From: Alkalibacterium putridalgicola
Lineage (GTDB): Bacteria > Bacillota > Bacilli > Lactobacillales > Carnobacteriaceae_A
Length of the DNA stretch: 64,000 nucleotides
Assembly: GCF_900109825.1 (NCBI RefSeq)
Contig: NZ_FOBL01000001.1
Span: 124,001 to 188,000 of the forward strand
Direction of reading: 5' to 3'
In this document: positions 50,156 to 59,555 of the stretch, piece after piece
Layout: each line of letters begins with the position of its first letter
Numbering within the stretch: position 1 is the stretch's first letter
The notes under the pieces: model-generated
What the model saw: the letters and a program-made list of their open reading frames with translations, nothing else
Told to the model about the DNA's origin: nothing
The model's database searches: none
Translations under genes and position numbers: made by a program

Positions 50156-50794
50156 CTATTCATTTTCAACGATATCGTGTCTGAACGCATAAATCGCTAC
50201 CTGCGTACGGTCTTCCACTTCCAATTTTGACAAGATATTAGAGACATGTGTTTTCACAGTTTTCAATGTAATAAACAATTCATCCGCGATATCCTGATTA
50301 GTGTAGCCCTTGGATATCAGTTGGACGACTTCGTTTTCACGACTTGTTAGTCTGTCATGCAAGTGTCCTTCATTCTCTTCATGTCTTTTTTCTTCAAGAA
50401 TGCTCGTCACTTCATCTTCAATATAGTATTGTCCATTATAGGTTTCTCTGATCGCCTGAGCTATCTCTGTTGCAGAAGAAGTCTTTAGGATATAACCGCA
50501 TGCACCGGCTTCCATCGCCGGATAGACTTTCTCATCATCAATAAAACTAGTTAAAATAATGATTTTTGCTTCAGGCCACCTCTTCATTATTTCAATAGTG
50601 GCTTCGGTTCCATCCATCACTTCCATAACAAGATCCATTAAAATGATATCCGGCTTTTCTTCTACAGCCAGTTCAACACTTGCCTCTCCATCTGCAGCTT
50701 CTGCCACCACTTCAAAATCTTCCTGAATAGAGAAAAAGGATGACAAGCCTAATCTCACCATTTCATGGTCGTCTACCAGCATCAATCGTATCAC
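50156..50794 (-). CDS. liaR: Response regulator LiaR/VraR
   Basis: Transcription factor of the cell-envelope stress response, phosphorylated by LiaS. The 212 residues have a receiver domain with Asp54 in IILMDLVMEVMDG and the switch residues in ILTSFID and ILKTSSA, and a NarL-type helix-turn-helix, LTSRENEVVQLISKGYTN through TVKTHVSNILSKL. Start is GTG at 50794, seven bases after GGAGAG. Last gene of liaF-liaS-liaR. Confidence 0.93.
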   Translation of the reverse strand: MIRLMLVDDHEMVRLGLSSFFSIQEDFEVVAEAADGEASVELAVEEKPDIILMDLVMEVMDGTEATIEIMKRWPEAKIIILTSFIDDEKVYPAMEAGACGYILKTSSATEIAQAIRETYNGQYYIEDEVTSILEEKRHEENEGHLHDRLTSRENEVVQLISKGYTNQDIADELFITLKTVKTHVSNILSKLEVEDRTQVAIYAFRHDIVENE

Positions 50795-50807
50795 ATGATC
50801 ACTCTCC

Positions 50808-51851
50808 TCATACTAAAGGTACATTTATTTCAATACGTGTCCCAAAGTTTGGAAGAGACACAATTTTAACGCTCCCTCCCATACCTTCTATCCGTTCTTT
50901 TATATTATGTAGCCCGTAACTGCCCGCTTTTTTATTGTTGACATCAAATCCGACACCGTCATCATTCACTCTAAGCTGGATCCCACTGCTGTTTTGTGTT
51001 AAATAAACTTCCAGTACTTCCGCTTTTGCATGTCTCAGAACATTCGACAACAGTTCCTGCAGAATTCTGAAAAAATGATCCTCCATAATAGTGGGCATGA
51101 CGATTCTTTCTATCTGATAATGAATATCCACTTCGATTTTGGACGAGAGTTCTTTCAGCAGCTGTTCTACGCCCTCTTTCAAAGACTTCCCGTCTAGCTG
51201 TACCGGTCTAAGATGAAGAAGCAGCGCACGCATTTCTGTCTGAGAAGCATTGATCGTCTGCTCGACCATCTTCAACTGTTTTATTAAAGATTCAGGACAG
51301 TCGCCTGCCTGCTGATTAGCTGCAGAAAGCATCATGGACGCAGCAAATAACTGCTGAGATACAGAGTCATGCAGTTCTCTAGCAATGCGTTTTCTTTCGC
51401 CTTCCAGGATATCGTTTTTTGTTTCATTATCCAGTGTCTTGGATTCTTCTGCATTTTTCAACGCTTCATCAGCCATGAACATCAATTTTTCATGCAGTTT
51501 CAGGAACTGTCTGTCAATATCCTCATTTATCTGCAACGGCGTATCCAGTGAATACATATTTAGAAAAATCGAGGCAGAGTAATGCCCTTGACTCATCATC
51601 CTCAAACCTTCTTCCACTTTTCTCAGCTTCTTTTTCTCAAATGATCTTAAATAAGAAAGCGTCACGACTGCCAGGATAAACGAAAAGAAAATGAGATAAA
51701 AAATTAGAGAAACACCGACAATGTTTGCCCTGTAAAGCGCCGTGACCCACTGATATTCAGAAAGGGACAAGAAAATAAACACTGTAATAAAGAGAAGAAT
51801 AAAAAAGAACAGCAAAAAATACTTAAATAAGTGGGACAAGGTCTTTTTCAT
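50808..51851 (-). CDS. liaS: Sensor histidine kinase LiaS/VraS
   Basis: Membrane histidine kinase of the intramembrane-sensing type. The 347 residues have two N-terminal membrane helices (about 9-29 and 45-67) with only a short external loop, a HAMP-like linker, the HisKA_3 phosphorylation box RELHDSVSQQLFAAS (His161) and an ATPase domain with DDGVGFD and GSYGLHNIKERIEGMGG. I start at ATG 51851, which overlaps the liaF stop (ATGA); the frame is open further upstream inside liaF. Confidence 0.93.
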   Translation of the reverse strand: MKKTLSHLFKYFLLFFFILLFITVFIFLSLSEYQWVTALYRANIVGVSLIFYLIFFSFILAVVTLSYLRSFEKKKLRKVEEGLRMMSQGHYSASIFLNMYSLDTPLQINEDIDRQFLKLHEKLMFMADEALKNAEESKTLDNETKNDILEGERKRIARELHDSVSQQLFAASMMLSAANQQAGDCPESLIKQLKMVEQTINASQTEMRALLLHLRPVQLDGKSLKEGVEQLLKELSSKIEVDIHYQIERIVMPTIMEDHFFRILQELLSNVLRHAKAEVLEVYLTQNSSGIQLRVNDDGVGFDVNNKKAGSYGLHNIKERIEGMGGSVKIVSLPNFGTRIEINVPLV

Positions 51852-52585
51852 AAATAGACGACCTCTACTTCCCCTATGATCGTACTGGAAACGACTTTGA
51901 TTTTTCGCAAAGCTTTCCCATAATTCTGAGACTGCCATTTGACTGTTTCGTTTTTCAAGTCAAAAACTTCATCCTCAATAATAAGCTTCCCTAGAATGAT
52001 ACTGACATCTAGAGATATAGCTACATCTTTCGGTATGAATAATTTCGTATCACCGAAACCTTTTCTCAGCATCAAAACATTTTCTTTCATCGGCAAAACA
52101 GTGTTCCCCAAATCAAAAAATGTATCACCCATGATTTTCTGATGATTATGATCTTCCCATTCAAAGATATCTTTACCTACAAAATCATCACCGATCCATT
52201 TGTTTCGATACAGCTTCAGTTCATTGGCTTCCAGTTCATTCCACTGAATCGAGATGAATTCTTTATCGCGCCAGTACTGTTTTTTTCTAAAAAAAGGATC
52301 ACGCATCGTATTGAGAAGCTTCTCATCAGAGCTTAATTGAAAAAGAAGAAACAGGACAAGCAATACCCAAAAGGCACTTGTAAAAACAAACGAGGCTAGA
52401 AAGAAAGCAATGCTTGTCCAAAGATAGTTGGTGTGACGCTGCGTTTCTTTAGGAGAGGATTTATATAGAATAAGAAAACCTAAAGCTAATATCAAAAATA
52501 AGAGAAAAACAAAATTATGAACGATTTGATATAACATCCAGACGAATAACACTACCAGCGTTGCTTTATAAGCATAGGTACTCAT
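51848..52585 (-). CDS. liaF: LiaF, negative regulator of the LiaRS system
   Basis: Membrane protein that keeps LiaS inactive without envelope stress. The 245 residues have about four hydrophobic helices in the first 90 and a cytoplasmic C-terminal domain with GDTFFDLGNTVLPM and LFIPKDVAISLDVSIILGKL, typical of the LiaF/VraT C-terminal domain. ATG at 52585 follows AAAGGAG; a GTG three codons earlier is less well placed. First gene of the operon. Confidence 0.9.
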   Translation of the reverse strand: MSTYAYKATLVVLFVWMLYQIVHNFVFLLFLILALGFLILYKSSPKETQRHTNYLWTSIAFFLASFVFTSAFWVLLVLFLLFQLSSDEKLLNTMRDPFFRKKQYWRDKEFISIQWNELEANELKLYRNKWIGDDFVGKDIFEWEDHNHQKIMGDTFFDLGNTVLPMKENVLMLRKGFGDTKLFIPKDVAISLDVSIILGKLIIEDEVFDLKNETVKWQSQNYGKALRKIKVVSSTIIGEVEVVYL

Positions 52586-52678
52586 AGCCTTCACTCTCCT
52601 TTATTTAGTCTACAGCAAGTATAGCGAATTTTTTTCAAAATAGCATCACTTTATCATAAAGATAGGTCCTAAGACTGA

Positions 52679-52721
52679 TAAAAAAGCTAAAGGCTCATCC
52701 TTCTCAGACAAGTCTTTAGCT
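52679..52721 (-). terminator. Terminator after greA
   Basis: AGCTAAAGG (52685-52693) pairs with TCTTTAGCT (52713-52721), one G-U pair; the minus strand continues with T6. It lies 12 bp beyond the greA stop. Confidence 0.82.
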
Positions 52722-52732
52722 TATTTTTTTAT

Positions 52733-53209
52733 TTAGACAACTTTTGTGATTTCTACTGACATCGTCCCGCCAGGTGTTTGGATATCAACTTTATCTCCAA
52801 CTTTTTTTCCAAGCAAGGCTTGTGCTATAGGAGATTCATTTGAAATTTTACCTGAGAAAGGATCCGCTTCAGCTTTACCGACAATGGTATATTCTTCTTC
52901 AATTCCATCCGGGAGTTCTTTGAACATAACTGATCGCCCTAAAGTCACTTCTCCTTCTTTAGAATTGGAACTGTCAATAATTTCAGCATTTTGCAGCATG
53001 TTTTCAAGAGTGCTTATTCGGCCTTCGATAAACGCCTGCTCATCTTTAGCAGATTCATACTCTGAGTTCTCGGATAAATCTCCGAATCCTCTAGCTATCT
53101 TGATCCGTTCAACAACTTCTTTTCTCTTTACTGACTTTAGTTCGTTTAATTCGTTTTCCAGCTTTTCTTTTCCCTGAGCTGTCATTGGATATACTTTTTC
53201 TGTCATCAT
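52733..53209 (-). CDS. greA: Transcription elongation factor GreA
   Basis: Rescues backtracked RNA polymerase by stimulating transcript cleavage. About 158 residues: the N-terminal coiled coil with the acidic tip in [18 protein letters not shown], and the C-terminal domain with [20 protein letters not shown]. Three ATGs lie close together at the start; I chose 53209, nine bases after GAGG. Downstream of udk and mltG, the usual Firmicutes order mltG-udk-greA. Confidence 0.95.
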   Translation of the reverse strand: MMTEKVYPMTAQGKEKLENELNELKSVKRKEVVERIKIARGFGDLSENSEYESAKDEQAFIEGRISTLENMLQNAEIIDSSNSKEGEVTLGRSVMFKELPDGIEEEYTIVGKAEADPFSGKISNESPIAQALLGKKVGDKVDIQTPGGTMSVEITKVV

Positions 53210-53349
53210 TATCATTCACCTCATAAAATACTTTAGTCTAATAATAGCTATATATCAAAAAATTTAATGTCAACTAAATTCTCAATGGAATTAAGATACC
53301 ATGAACGTTTGTCGATGTAAAGCGTTTTTATAAAATTAGAGCCCCTCTT

Positions 53350-53994
53350 TTACAAGGAGCGCTCTTGAAAGATGGTATGTATCTTCGTCGTCATCAAATC
53401 AATGGCCACTTGATTTCTTCCACCTTCGGGGATAATAATATCTGCGTATTTTTTTGTTGGTTCTATGAATTGGGAGTGCATCGGCTTTACAACAGTTAGA
53501 TACTGTTCAATGACATTGTCCAGTGTCCTCCCCCGCTCCTCGATGTCTCTTTTAATGCGACGAATGATCCTTATATCATCATCCGTATCGACATAGACTT
53601 TGATATCCATTAAGTCTCTCAAGCGGGCATCTTCAAGTATCAGGATTCCCTCGAGAATGATGACTTCTTTCGGTTCCTGCAGGATCGTTTTGTCGCTTCT
53701 TGTATGTCGAGTGTAATCATAAACCGGTTTATTGATACTTTTGTAGTTTAATAAATCGTGTAGATGAGAAATAAGTAAGTCTGTATCAAAAGCAAAAGGA
53801 TGATCATAATTTGTTTTTAAACGCTCTTCGAAACTTAGATGATCCTGATTTTTATAATAAGAGTCCTGTTCAAGCATCATGATCGATTTACCGGGAAAAT
53901 AGTTGTAAATAGCCTGACTGACACTCGTCTTCCCGCTGCCCGATCCTCCAGTTACTCCTATGACAATAGGTTTGTCTTTTTGATTCTTATTCAT
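53350..53994 (-). CDS. udk: Uridine kinase
   Basis: Salvage enzyme phosphorylating uridine and cytidine. The 214 residues have the P-loop [15 protein letters not shown] and the family block [20 protein letters not shown], then [13 protein letters not shown] and [20 protein letters not shown] at 53994 follows AAGGAATT-type sequence. Between mltG and greA, with short intergenic gaps. Confidence 0.95.
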   Translation of the reverse strand: MNKNQKDKPIVIGVTGGSGSGKTSVSQAIYNYFPGKSIMMLEQDSYYKNQDHLSFEERLKTNYDHPFAFDTDLLISHLHDLLNYKSINKPVYDYTRHTRSDKTILQEPKEVIILEGILILEDARLRDLMDIKVYVDTDDDIRIIRRIKRDIEERGRTLDNVIEQYLTVVKPMHSQFIEPTKKYADIIIPEGGRNQVAIDLMTTKIHTIFQERSL

Positions 53995-54036
53995 TACACA
54001 ATTCCTTTCTTAAATTGACGGTATAGTGGTCTTAAC

Positions 54037-54070
54037 AAAAGCACTGAGTCAATAAAGACTCAATGCTTTT
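54037..54070. terminator. Terminator after mltG
   Basis: AAAAGCACTGAGTC (54037-54050) pairs with GACTCAATGCTTTT (54057-54070), one mismatch. On the minus strand the run is TTTTGTTAAG, so termination may be incomplete and udk may be partly read from mltG. Confidence 0.7.
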
Positions 54071-54075
54071 AATTA

Positions 54076-55161
54076 TTATCGTAAATATTCATCTCTATAG
54101 TCCAAATGCTGCTCATATGTCTCTGAAAAATATACTTCTCGTGTCGCTAAATCAGCGAGAAAATACATATAATCTGTTTCAGCAGGATAAAGAGTGGCTT
54201 GAATGGCTTCTTCAGACGGATTATTTACCGGTCCAGGTCCAAGCCCTGTGTTTTGATACAAATTATAGGGGGAATCAACTTCCAGATCATCATAGGTTAT
54301 TCTTTCCTGATGCTCTCCAAGAGCATAGGTTACACTCACATCTGTCTGAAGGGCCATGCCGACATCAAGACGATTGTAAAAGACACCAGCGATCAGTTCA
54401 CGGTCTTCATAAGTAATACCTTCTCGTTCAACAAAAGAAGCCAGTGTCAATATGTCGTGAACAGTCGTTTCCTGTTCTTCGATTTCAGTATAATGTTCCT
54501 GGAACACTTGATCCATTCGACTGATCATTTGTGTAACTAACTGTTCCATTGTTGTATCATCAAGAAACTCGTATGTAGCAGGAAAAAGATACCCTTCCAA
54601 TGTATACAGTGTTTCTTCCTTGACTTCCATTGCTCCAGTCAAAAGATCCGGATATTCTTCCAATTTTTCTTCCAGAAAAGCATCGCTTTCGATCAGTTCA
54701 AAGAATTCATCGACTGAATAATCTGTCTGTTGTTCAATAACGATAGCCACCTGTTCTACAGTAAATCCTTCGGGAATCGTGATGCTCCCTGCCGATTCTT
54801 CCATGATCGGTGTGCCACCCTCTTGAAGCTGGGACACGATTTCTTCTGTAGACATCGAAGGTGAAAATAGATAGTAGCCTGCTTGGAAGCCCTCTTCTCC
54901 AGTAAATCTTAAATGATAATTAAAGACGAATGCACTCCGTATGATATTATTTTCCTCAAGTATACGAGCAATATCTGTCCGTGATGAACCAATAGGGATT
55001 TCTACCGGGACATCTGTGTTTCTTTCCGGCTCCAGCGGTTCCAGTGAGGAGGTATAGTACTGATACCCCGATACAACGAGCACAATAATTAATATGATCA
55101 GAATTGAAACGATACTCAATACAATTTTTCTTACCGTCTTGGTTGACTTTCTATCAGGCAT
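54076..55161 (-). CDS. mltG: Endolytic murein transglycosylase MltG
   Basis: Membrane-anchored lytic transglycosylase that cuts nascent glycan strands. From ATG at 55161 (after AAGGATGG) the protein has 361 residues, one N-terminal membrane helix (about 14-34), a LysM-like subdomain (VEIPIGSSRTDIARILEENN) and the YceG catalytic domain with the catalytic Glu in LTLASFVEREG, NRLDVGMALQTDVSVTYALG and the C-terminal LYPAETDYMYFLAD. The frame is open 17 codons upstream without a ribosome-binding site. Confidence 0.94.
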   Translation of the reverse strand: MPDRKSTKTVRKIVLSIVSILIILIIVLVVSGYQYYTSSLEPLEPERNTDVPVEIPIGSSRTDIARILEENNIIRSAFVFNYHLRFTGEEGFQAGYYLFSPSMSTEEIVSQLQEGGTPIMEESAGSITIPEGFTVEQVAIVIEQQTDYSVDEFFELIESDAFLEEKLEEYPDLLTGAMEVKEETLYTLEGYLFPATYEFLDDTTMEQLVTQMISRMDQVFQEHYTEIEEQETTVHDILTLASFVEREGITYEDRELIAGVFYNRLDVGMALQTDVSVTYALGEHQERITYDDLEVDSPYNLYQNTGLGPGPVNNPSEEAIQATLYPAETDYMYFLADLATREVYFSETYEQHLDYRDEYLR

Positions 55162-55302
55162 GAACTGTCCATCCTTTTTTGTTAAGATAGTTATCTTAAT
55201 CATTATACACAATATCCAGTGTATAGAAAAGATAATTCTATGCTACAATCGAATTTTCCGCACGTTAATGTTGTACTTTCAAGATTACTTTATATCTGAC
55301 TC

Positions 55303-55379
55303 AAAAAAAAAGACGGATAGCCGTGAGACTTTCATAACTGCTTCCAGATGAAAGCGACTCACTACTGATATCCGTCTTT
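55303..55379 (-). terminator. Terminator of the alaS-ireB-ruvX-DUF1292 operon
   Basis: AGACGGATA (55311-55319) pairs with TATCCGTCT (55369-55377), with inner TGAG/CTCA and TTTCAT/ATGAAA pairings; the minus strand continues with T9. It lies 17 bp beyond the DUF1292 stop. Confidence 0.88.
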
Positions 55380-55395
55380 CTGTTTGCTTTTTTAC

Positions 55396-55701
55396 TTAAT
55401 CTTCTTCTTCATCACTTATAAATGTATTTAATACTTCTTCGATCATTTCCCATTCTTCATCAGAATCGATGGAACTTAATGTTCCTTCAAGCCCGCCTTC
55501 TGATTCTTTATAAGAAAATGCAGACAATTCGACTTCATCACCTTCACTTGTTCCAGCTGGATAGACAAGGACATAGGATTTATCGAAGTCTTCTGATTCA
55601 AAAGTGAAAAGGATCTCATATAATTCTTCATTACCCTCTTCATCTATGATCGTTATGTGCTCATGGTCGTGGTTGTGATCATGGTTGTGGTCAGTTGACA
55701 T
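55396..55701 (-). CDS. DUF1292 family protein with His-rich N-terminus
   Basis: Small acidic conserved protein of unknown role, found after ruvX in many Firmicutes. The 101 residues begin MSTDHNHDHNHDHEHITIID, with six histidines in the first 15, which could bind metal, followed by the family core LYEILFTFESEDFDKSYVL and an acidic tail EEVLNTFISDEEED. ATG at 55701 follows AAAGGAGG. Last gene of the alaS operon, 14 bp after ruvX. Confidence 0.88.
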   Translation of the reverse strand: MSTDHNHDHNHDHEHITIIDEEGNEELYEILFTFESEDFDKSYVLVYPAGTSEGDEVELSAFSYKESEGGLEGTLSSIDSDEEWEMIEEVLNTFISDEEED

Positions 55702-55715
55702 AGTTATTTCCTCCT

Positions 55716-56141
55716 TTAGCTTTTTGACTGCTGATCTAAATAATTTTGTAATATCATCACAGCCGCAAGTTTATCGATTACTTTTTTTCGTTTTTTACGG
55801 GAAGTATTCCCTTCTTCTATCAGCATTCTTGTTGCCTGCATGGTTGTCAGCCGTTCATCGACATATGTGACCGGCAAACCGAAACATTCTTTTATCCTGT
55901 CACCGTATTCCATAGAGATTTCTGCCCGTTCGCCGATCGTGCCATCCATATTTTTCGGGAGCCCGACAACGAACGACTCTACTTCATACTCTTCGATGAG
56001 TTCTTTTAAACGGTCCAGTCCGAATTCTTCTCTGGATTCATTTATTTTTATTGTTTCTATTCCCTGTGCCGTCCATCCAAAATAATCACTGACAGCCACA
56101 CCTACCGTTTTTGATCCGACGTCCAAACCCATTATCCGCAT
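55716..56141 (-). CDS. ruvX: RuvX/YqgF, putative Holliday-junction-resolvase-like nuclease
   Basis: RNase-H-fold nuclease implicated in 16S rRNA 5'-end maturation and resolvase-like activity. The 141 residues start [19 protein letters not shown], with [31 protein letters not shown] and the C-terminal [20 protein letters not shown] at 56141 is one base from the ireB stop and has no strong Shine-Dalgarno, so it is probably translated by coupling to ireB. Confidence 0.93.
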   Translation of the reverse strand: MRIMGLDVGSKTVGVAVSDYFGWTAQGIETIKINESREEFGLDRLKELIEEYEVESFVVGLPKNMDGTIGERAEISMEYGDRIKECFGLPVTYVDERLTTMQATRMLIEEGNTSRKKRKKVIDKLAAVMILQNYLDQQSKS

Positions 56142-56142
56142 A

Positions 56143-56400
56143 TTATTTTTTTGTCTCAATATATCGCGTAACGAGTTCTTCCAGGACTTCGTCTCTCTCG
56201 TGTCGCTTGATCAGGTTTCTGGCATCGTTATGACGAGGTATATATGCCGGATCTCCGGATAATAGATAGCCGACGATCTGATTGATAGGATTATACCCTT
56301 TTTCTTCTAATGCAGTATATACGAGTTTCAATGTTTCTTCAACACTGTGTTCATCGATATTATCTACATTAAATCGAACAGTATGGTCATTTGAAGTCAT
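56143..56400 (-). CDS. ireB: IreB family regulatory phosphoprotein
   Basis: Small protein phosphorylated by the Ser/Thr kinase IreK in Enterococcus faecalis, where it lowers cephalosporin resistance. The 85 residues contain the conserved core [20 protein letters not shown] followed by [20 protein letters not shown]. Thr2 and Thr7 lie in the N-terminal region where the E. faecalis protein is phosphorylated. ATG at 56400 follows GGAGGG. Between alaS and ruvX, the universal Firmicutes order. Confidence 0.95.
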   Translation of the reverse strand: MTSNDHTVRFNVDNIDEHSVEETLKLVYTALEEKGYNPINQIVGYLLSGDPAYIPRHNDARNLIKRHERDEVLEELVTRYIETKK

Positions 56401-56480
56401 CTAATGTTCCCTCCGTCTTTTCATTACAGAATATAAGTGGCTAGTTGATCATATTCTTTCTGAAAGTTTCTAGTATGTCC

Positions 56481-56509
56481 ATTTTACTAGAAATCAACCC
56501 AAAGTACAA
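56481..56509 (-). promoter_or_regulatory. Possible internal promoter of ireB
   Basis: Minus-strand TTGTAC (56504-56509), 17-bp spacer, TAAAAT (56481-56486), in the 165-bp gap after alaS. It would make ireB-ruvX-DUF1292 partly independent of the alaS T-box. Confidence 0.5.
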
Positions 56510-56565
56510 TGCATTCTATGATGTGAAATCGAAATATGAATATACTTATTCATTTACTACACAGA

Positions 56566-59211
56566 TCAGCTGTTTTCTCTTACCCATTCAGAAACGGCCT
56601 GCAATGCCTCCGGAAGTCCGTCCGGATTTTTTCCGCCTGCCTGTGCAAAGTCGTCCCGGCCGCCACCGCCGCCTTTGACATAAGGAGAAATCGTTTTGAT
56701 AAGATGGCCAGCTTTCAGATTTTTCTCTCTTGCTTTCTCATTAAGAGAAGCTATGAGATTGACCTTATCCTCATTTCTCAGTCCAAGGACCAGGATATCC
56801 GAATAGTTATTCTGCTTCCATTTATCTGCCAGCTGTCTCAGCTGGTTCATGTCTTTAGCTTTGATTTCTTCAGCGATAACAGTTAAGTCTCCAACTGTTT
56901 CCGTTTTTGTAAAGATATCTTCCGCCTGAGCATTCGCCAGTTTGGCATGCAGCGATTCATTTGCCTGACTGATCTCTTTTATTTCTTTCTGAAGACCTTC
57001 TACTCTAATAGGCAGATCACTGTGCGATTGCAGTTTCATTAATTTTGAGACCTGCTTTAAGATAGTCAGCTGTTCTTCCATCCAGCGATAGGCCCCTTCG
57101 CTTGTTCTCGCGATAATACGTCGTGTTCCGGCACCGATACCTGTTTCGGATAAGATCTTGAATAAGCCGATTTCTGAAGTGGTTTTGACATGTGTTCCAC
57201 CGCATAACTCTTTTGAATAGTCATCTATCAATACGACTCGGACATGCTTCCCGTATTTTTCACCAAATAAGGCCATTGCGCCCATTTCTTTTGCCGTATC
57301 GATGTCTGTTTCAACTGTTTCGACCATAATATTTTCCTGGATCTTCTGATTGACCTGCTCTTCCATTTTCTTGAGCTCTTCTTCAGTCACTTGCCCAAAA
57401 TGAGTAAAGTCAAATCTTAACTGACTGTCTTCCACTAGAGAGCCAGCCTGATTCGCATGATCCCCCAGAACATCTTTTAATGCCTGATGCAATAGATGCG
57501 TAGCCGTGTGGTTCCGTTCGATCAGTCTTCTACGTTTTCTGTCTATGACTAGATAATAGGTCTCATTGACATTCAGCTTGTGTCTTATCTCTGCTTCGTG
57601 AATAGGCTGTCCATCAGGGCCAGATTTGACATTCGTCACCTCTGCCATCACGGTTTGTTCATCATTCAGGATCAGGCCGCTGTCGCCCACCTGTCCACCT
57701 TTTTCAGCATAAAAAGGACTTTCGCTGAATATAAGTCTGACTGATTCTCCCGGCTCAGCTGTCTGGACAAAGCTATCCTCTTTAATGATCCTAACGAGTT
57801 CACTCGACGTTTCGTCGTGATTATAACCTATAAAATCACTTTCAACTGACACATCACTTAAGAGAGAAGACTGAACGGCCATGGACCCTTCTGCCTGGCG
57901 GGCAGATCGTGCTCGTTCACGCTGTTTTTCCATTTCCACTTCGAATTCTTCATAGTTGATTGTGATGTCTTCCTCATCAACAACTTCCTCTGTTAATTCC
58001 AGAGGGAAACCATATGTGTCATACAACTGGAAAACATCTTTTCCTGAAATAATGGTCTGCCCCTCAGCCTTTAATTCTTCGACGATTTCTTTTACCTTGT
58101 CTAAACCGGCAGAGAGCGTTTCAAGGAATCGTTCTTCTTCGTTTAAAATAACTTTCTCAATAAATTCAGTGTTCTCACTGACTTCAGGATAATGTGCCTG
58201 CATGATTTCCCCGACTACTGGAATCAGCTGGGTCAGGAATGGTTTTTCGATGGACAGCCTTCTGCCATGCATGACACTTCTTCTCAGCAGGCGTCTTAAC
58301 ACGTAACCCCGTCCTTCGTTGGAAGGCAGGGCCCCATCGCTGATGGCAAAAACCAGTGTACGGATATGATCCGCGATTACTTTAAAACTGACTCTATCCT
58401 TTTTGTTCTTGTTATATTCGTGACCGGAAATATCTTCGACTTTGTTTATGATAGGCATGAACAAATCTGTTTCAAAGTTTGTCGGTGCATTCTGGACGAC
58501 AGATACGATTCGTTCAAGTCCCATACCCGTATCAATATTTTTATTAGGTAATGGCACATACGTATCATCGGATTTATGGTTGAACTCCGAGAAAACCAAG
58601 TTCCATATTTCCAGCCAGCGTTCATTTTCTCCGCCTGGATAATTCTCTTCGTGTCCTTCAGGCAGATCATTAAAGGCTTCTCCCCTGTCATAAAAAATCT
58701 CAGAATCAGGGCCGCACGGTCCTTCTCCGATATCCCAGAAATTACCCTCTTCCTCTATAAGATGAGACTCGTCAACACCGATCTTGTCTTTCCAGATGTT
58801 ATACGTCTCTACATCCTGAGGGTAGACCGTAATATATAGTTTATCCGGGTCCAGCGCCAGCCACTTGTCCCCAGTCAGGAATTCCCATGCCCATTCGATT
58901 GCTTCTTCTTTAAAGTAATCTCCTATAGAGAAGTTTCCCAGCATTTCGAACAGTGTGTGATGTCTGGCCGTCACACCGACATTCTCGATGTCATTTGTCC
59001 GAATACTCTTTTGTGAACTGGCTATTCTAGGGTTATCCGGTCGGACGGTGCCGTCAAAATATTTCTTCATCGTAGCGACTCCTGAATTGATCCAGAGCAG
59101 CGTCGGATCTTCTACGGGAACCAGTGAGGCACTTTTCTCTACTTTATGTCCTTTTTCTTTGAAAAAGTCTAAAAAAAGTTGTCTCAACTCAGCACTTGAT
59201 AGTTCTTTCAT
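56566..59211 (-). CDS. alaS: Alanyl-tRNA synthetase
   Basis: Charges tRNA-Ala and edits mis-acylated Ser/Gly. The 881 residues hold the class II catalytic domain (ELRQLFLDFFKEKGH, TARHHTLFEMLGNFSIGDYF), the tRNA-recognition domain, the editing domain with NHTATHLLHQAL and ELCGGTHVKTT (four zinc-site positions seen), and the C-Ala domain with a Gly-rich GGGGGRDDFAQAGG. ATG at 59211 follows AAAGGAG. The T-box leader upstream controls it by uncharged tRNA-Ala. Confidence 0.97.
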   Translation of the reverse strand: MKELSSAELRQLFLDFFKEKGHKVEKSASLVPVEDPTLLWINSGVATMKKYFDGTVRPDNPRIASSQKSIRTNDIENVGVTARHHTLFEMLGNFSIGDYFKEEAIEWAWEFLTGDKWLALDPDKLYITVYPQDVETYNIWKDKIGVDESHLIEEEGNFWDIGEGPCGPDSEIFYDRGEAFNDLPEGHEENYPGGENERWLEIWNLVFSEFNHKSDDTYVPLPNKNIDTGMGLERIVSVVQNAPTNFETDLFMPIINKVEDISGHEYNKNKKDRVSFKVIADHIRTLVFAISDGALPSNEGRGYVLRRLLRRSVMHGRRLSIEKPFLTQLIPVVGEIMQAHYPEVSENTEFIEKVILNEEERFLETLSAGLDKVKEIVEELKAEGQTIISGKDVFQLYDTYGFPLELTEEVVDEEDITINYEEFEVEMEKQRERARSARQAEGSMAVQSSLLSDVSVESDFIGYNHDETSSELVRIIKEDSFVQTAEPGESVRLIFSESPFYAEKGGQVGDSGLILNDEQTVMAEVTNVKSGPDGQPIHEAEIRHKLNVNETYYLVIDRKRRRLIERNHTATHLLHQALKDVLGDHANQAGSLVEDSQLRFDFTHFGQVTEEELKKMEEQVNQKIQENIMVETVETDIDTAKEMGAMALFGEKYGKHVRVVLIDDYSKELCGGTHVKTTSEIGLFKILSETGIGAGTRRIIARTSEGAYRWMEEQLTILKQVSKLMKLQSHSDLPIRVEGLQKEIKEISQANESLHAKLANAQAEDIFTKTETVGDLTVIAEEIKAKDMNQLRQLADKWKQNNYSDILVLGLRNEDKVNLIASLNEKAREKNLKAGHLIKTISPYVKGGGGGRDDFAQAGGKNPDGLPEALQAVSEWVRENS

Positions 59212-59247
59212 TTTTCATTTCTCCTTTTATAAACAATTTATATAAAC

Positions 59248-59467
59248 AAAAAAACTGAATAAATTACTACAGACAAGGACGAGTGCTCGCGGTACCACCT
59301 TGTTTGTAATAACTTATTCAGTCAGCCATTACCTCTTGAGACTTGTTAACGCCAAGTAACGTTATACTTTCGTATAAATGATCCAAAGGTAGCACTGAAG
59401 TCTGTGATATTCTTTCACCAGCGGAATATCTCTCTTTAGTAAAGCTTCAGCATGTCCTTCTGTGAAT
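59248..59467 (-). ncRNA. T-box leader of alaS
   Basis: Minus-strand leader with the T-box core AGGTGGTACCGCG (59288-59300), a terminator stem (CTGAATAA-type arm against TTATTCAG, with CCTTGT/ACAAGG) followed by T7 (59248-59254), and a Stem I region carrying AGAGAG. GCU at 59391-59393 followed by A suits an alanine specifier codon. Read-through depends on uncharged tRNA-Ala. Confidence 0.93.
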
Positions 59468-59473
59468 GTTAAA

Positions 59474-59502
59474 AGTATAGCGCAGATCGGTCCATTAGTC
59501 AA
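59474..59502 (-). promoter_or_regulatory. alaS promoter
   Basis: Minus-strand TTGACT (59497-59502), 17-bp spacer, TATACT (59474-59479). It places the transcript start near 59467, directly before the T-box. Confidence 0.85.
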
Positions 59503-59555
59503 TATTCTCCGGACAGTTTACTACTAAAAAGCCAATGATTAAAGCATACAAGTCT

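Noticed and set aside
55657-55701. His-rich N-terminus of the DUF1292 protein as a novel metal sensor
   Set aside because: Short His/Asp-rich starts are, as far as I recall, common in Lactobacillales members of this family, so it is noted only in the gene entry.
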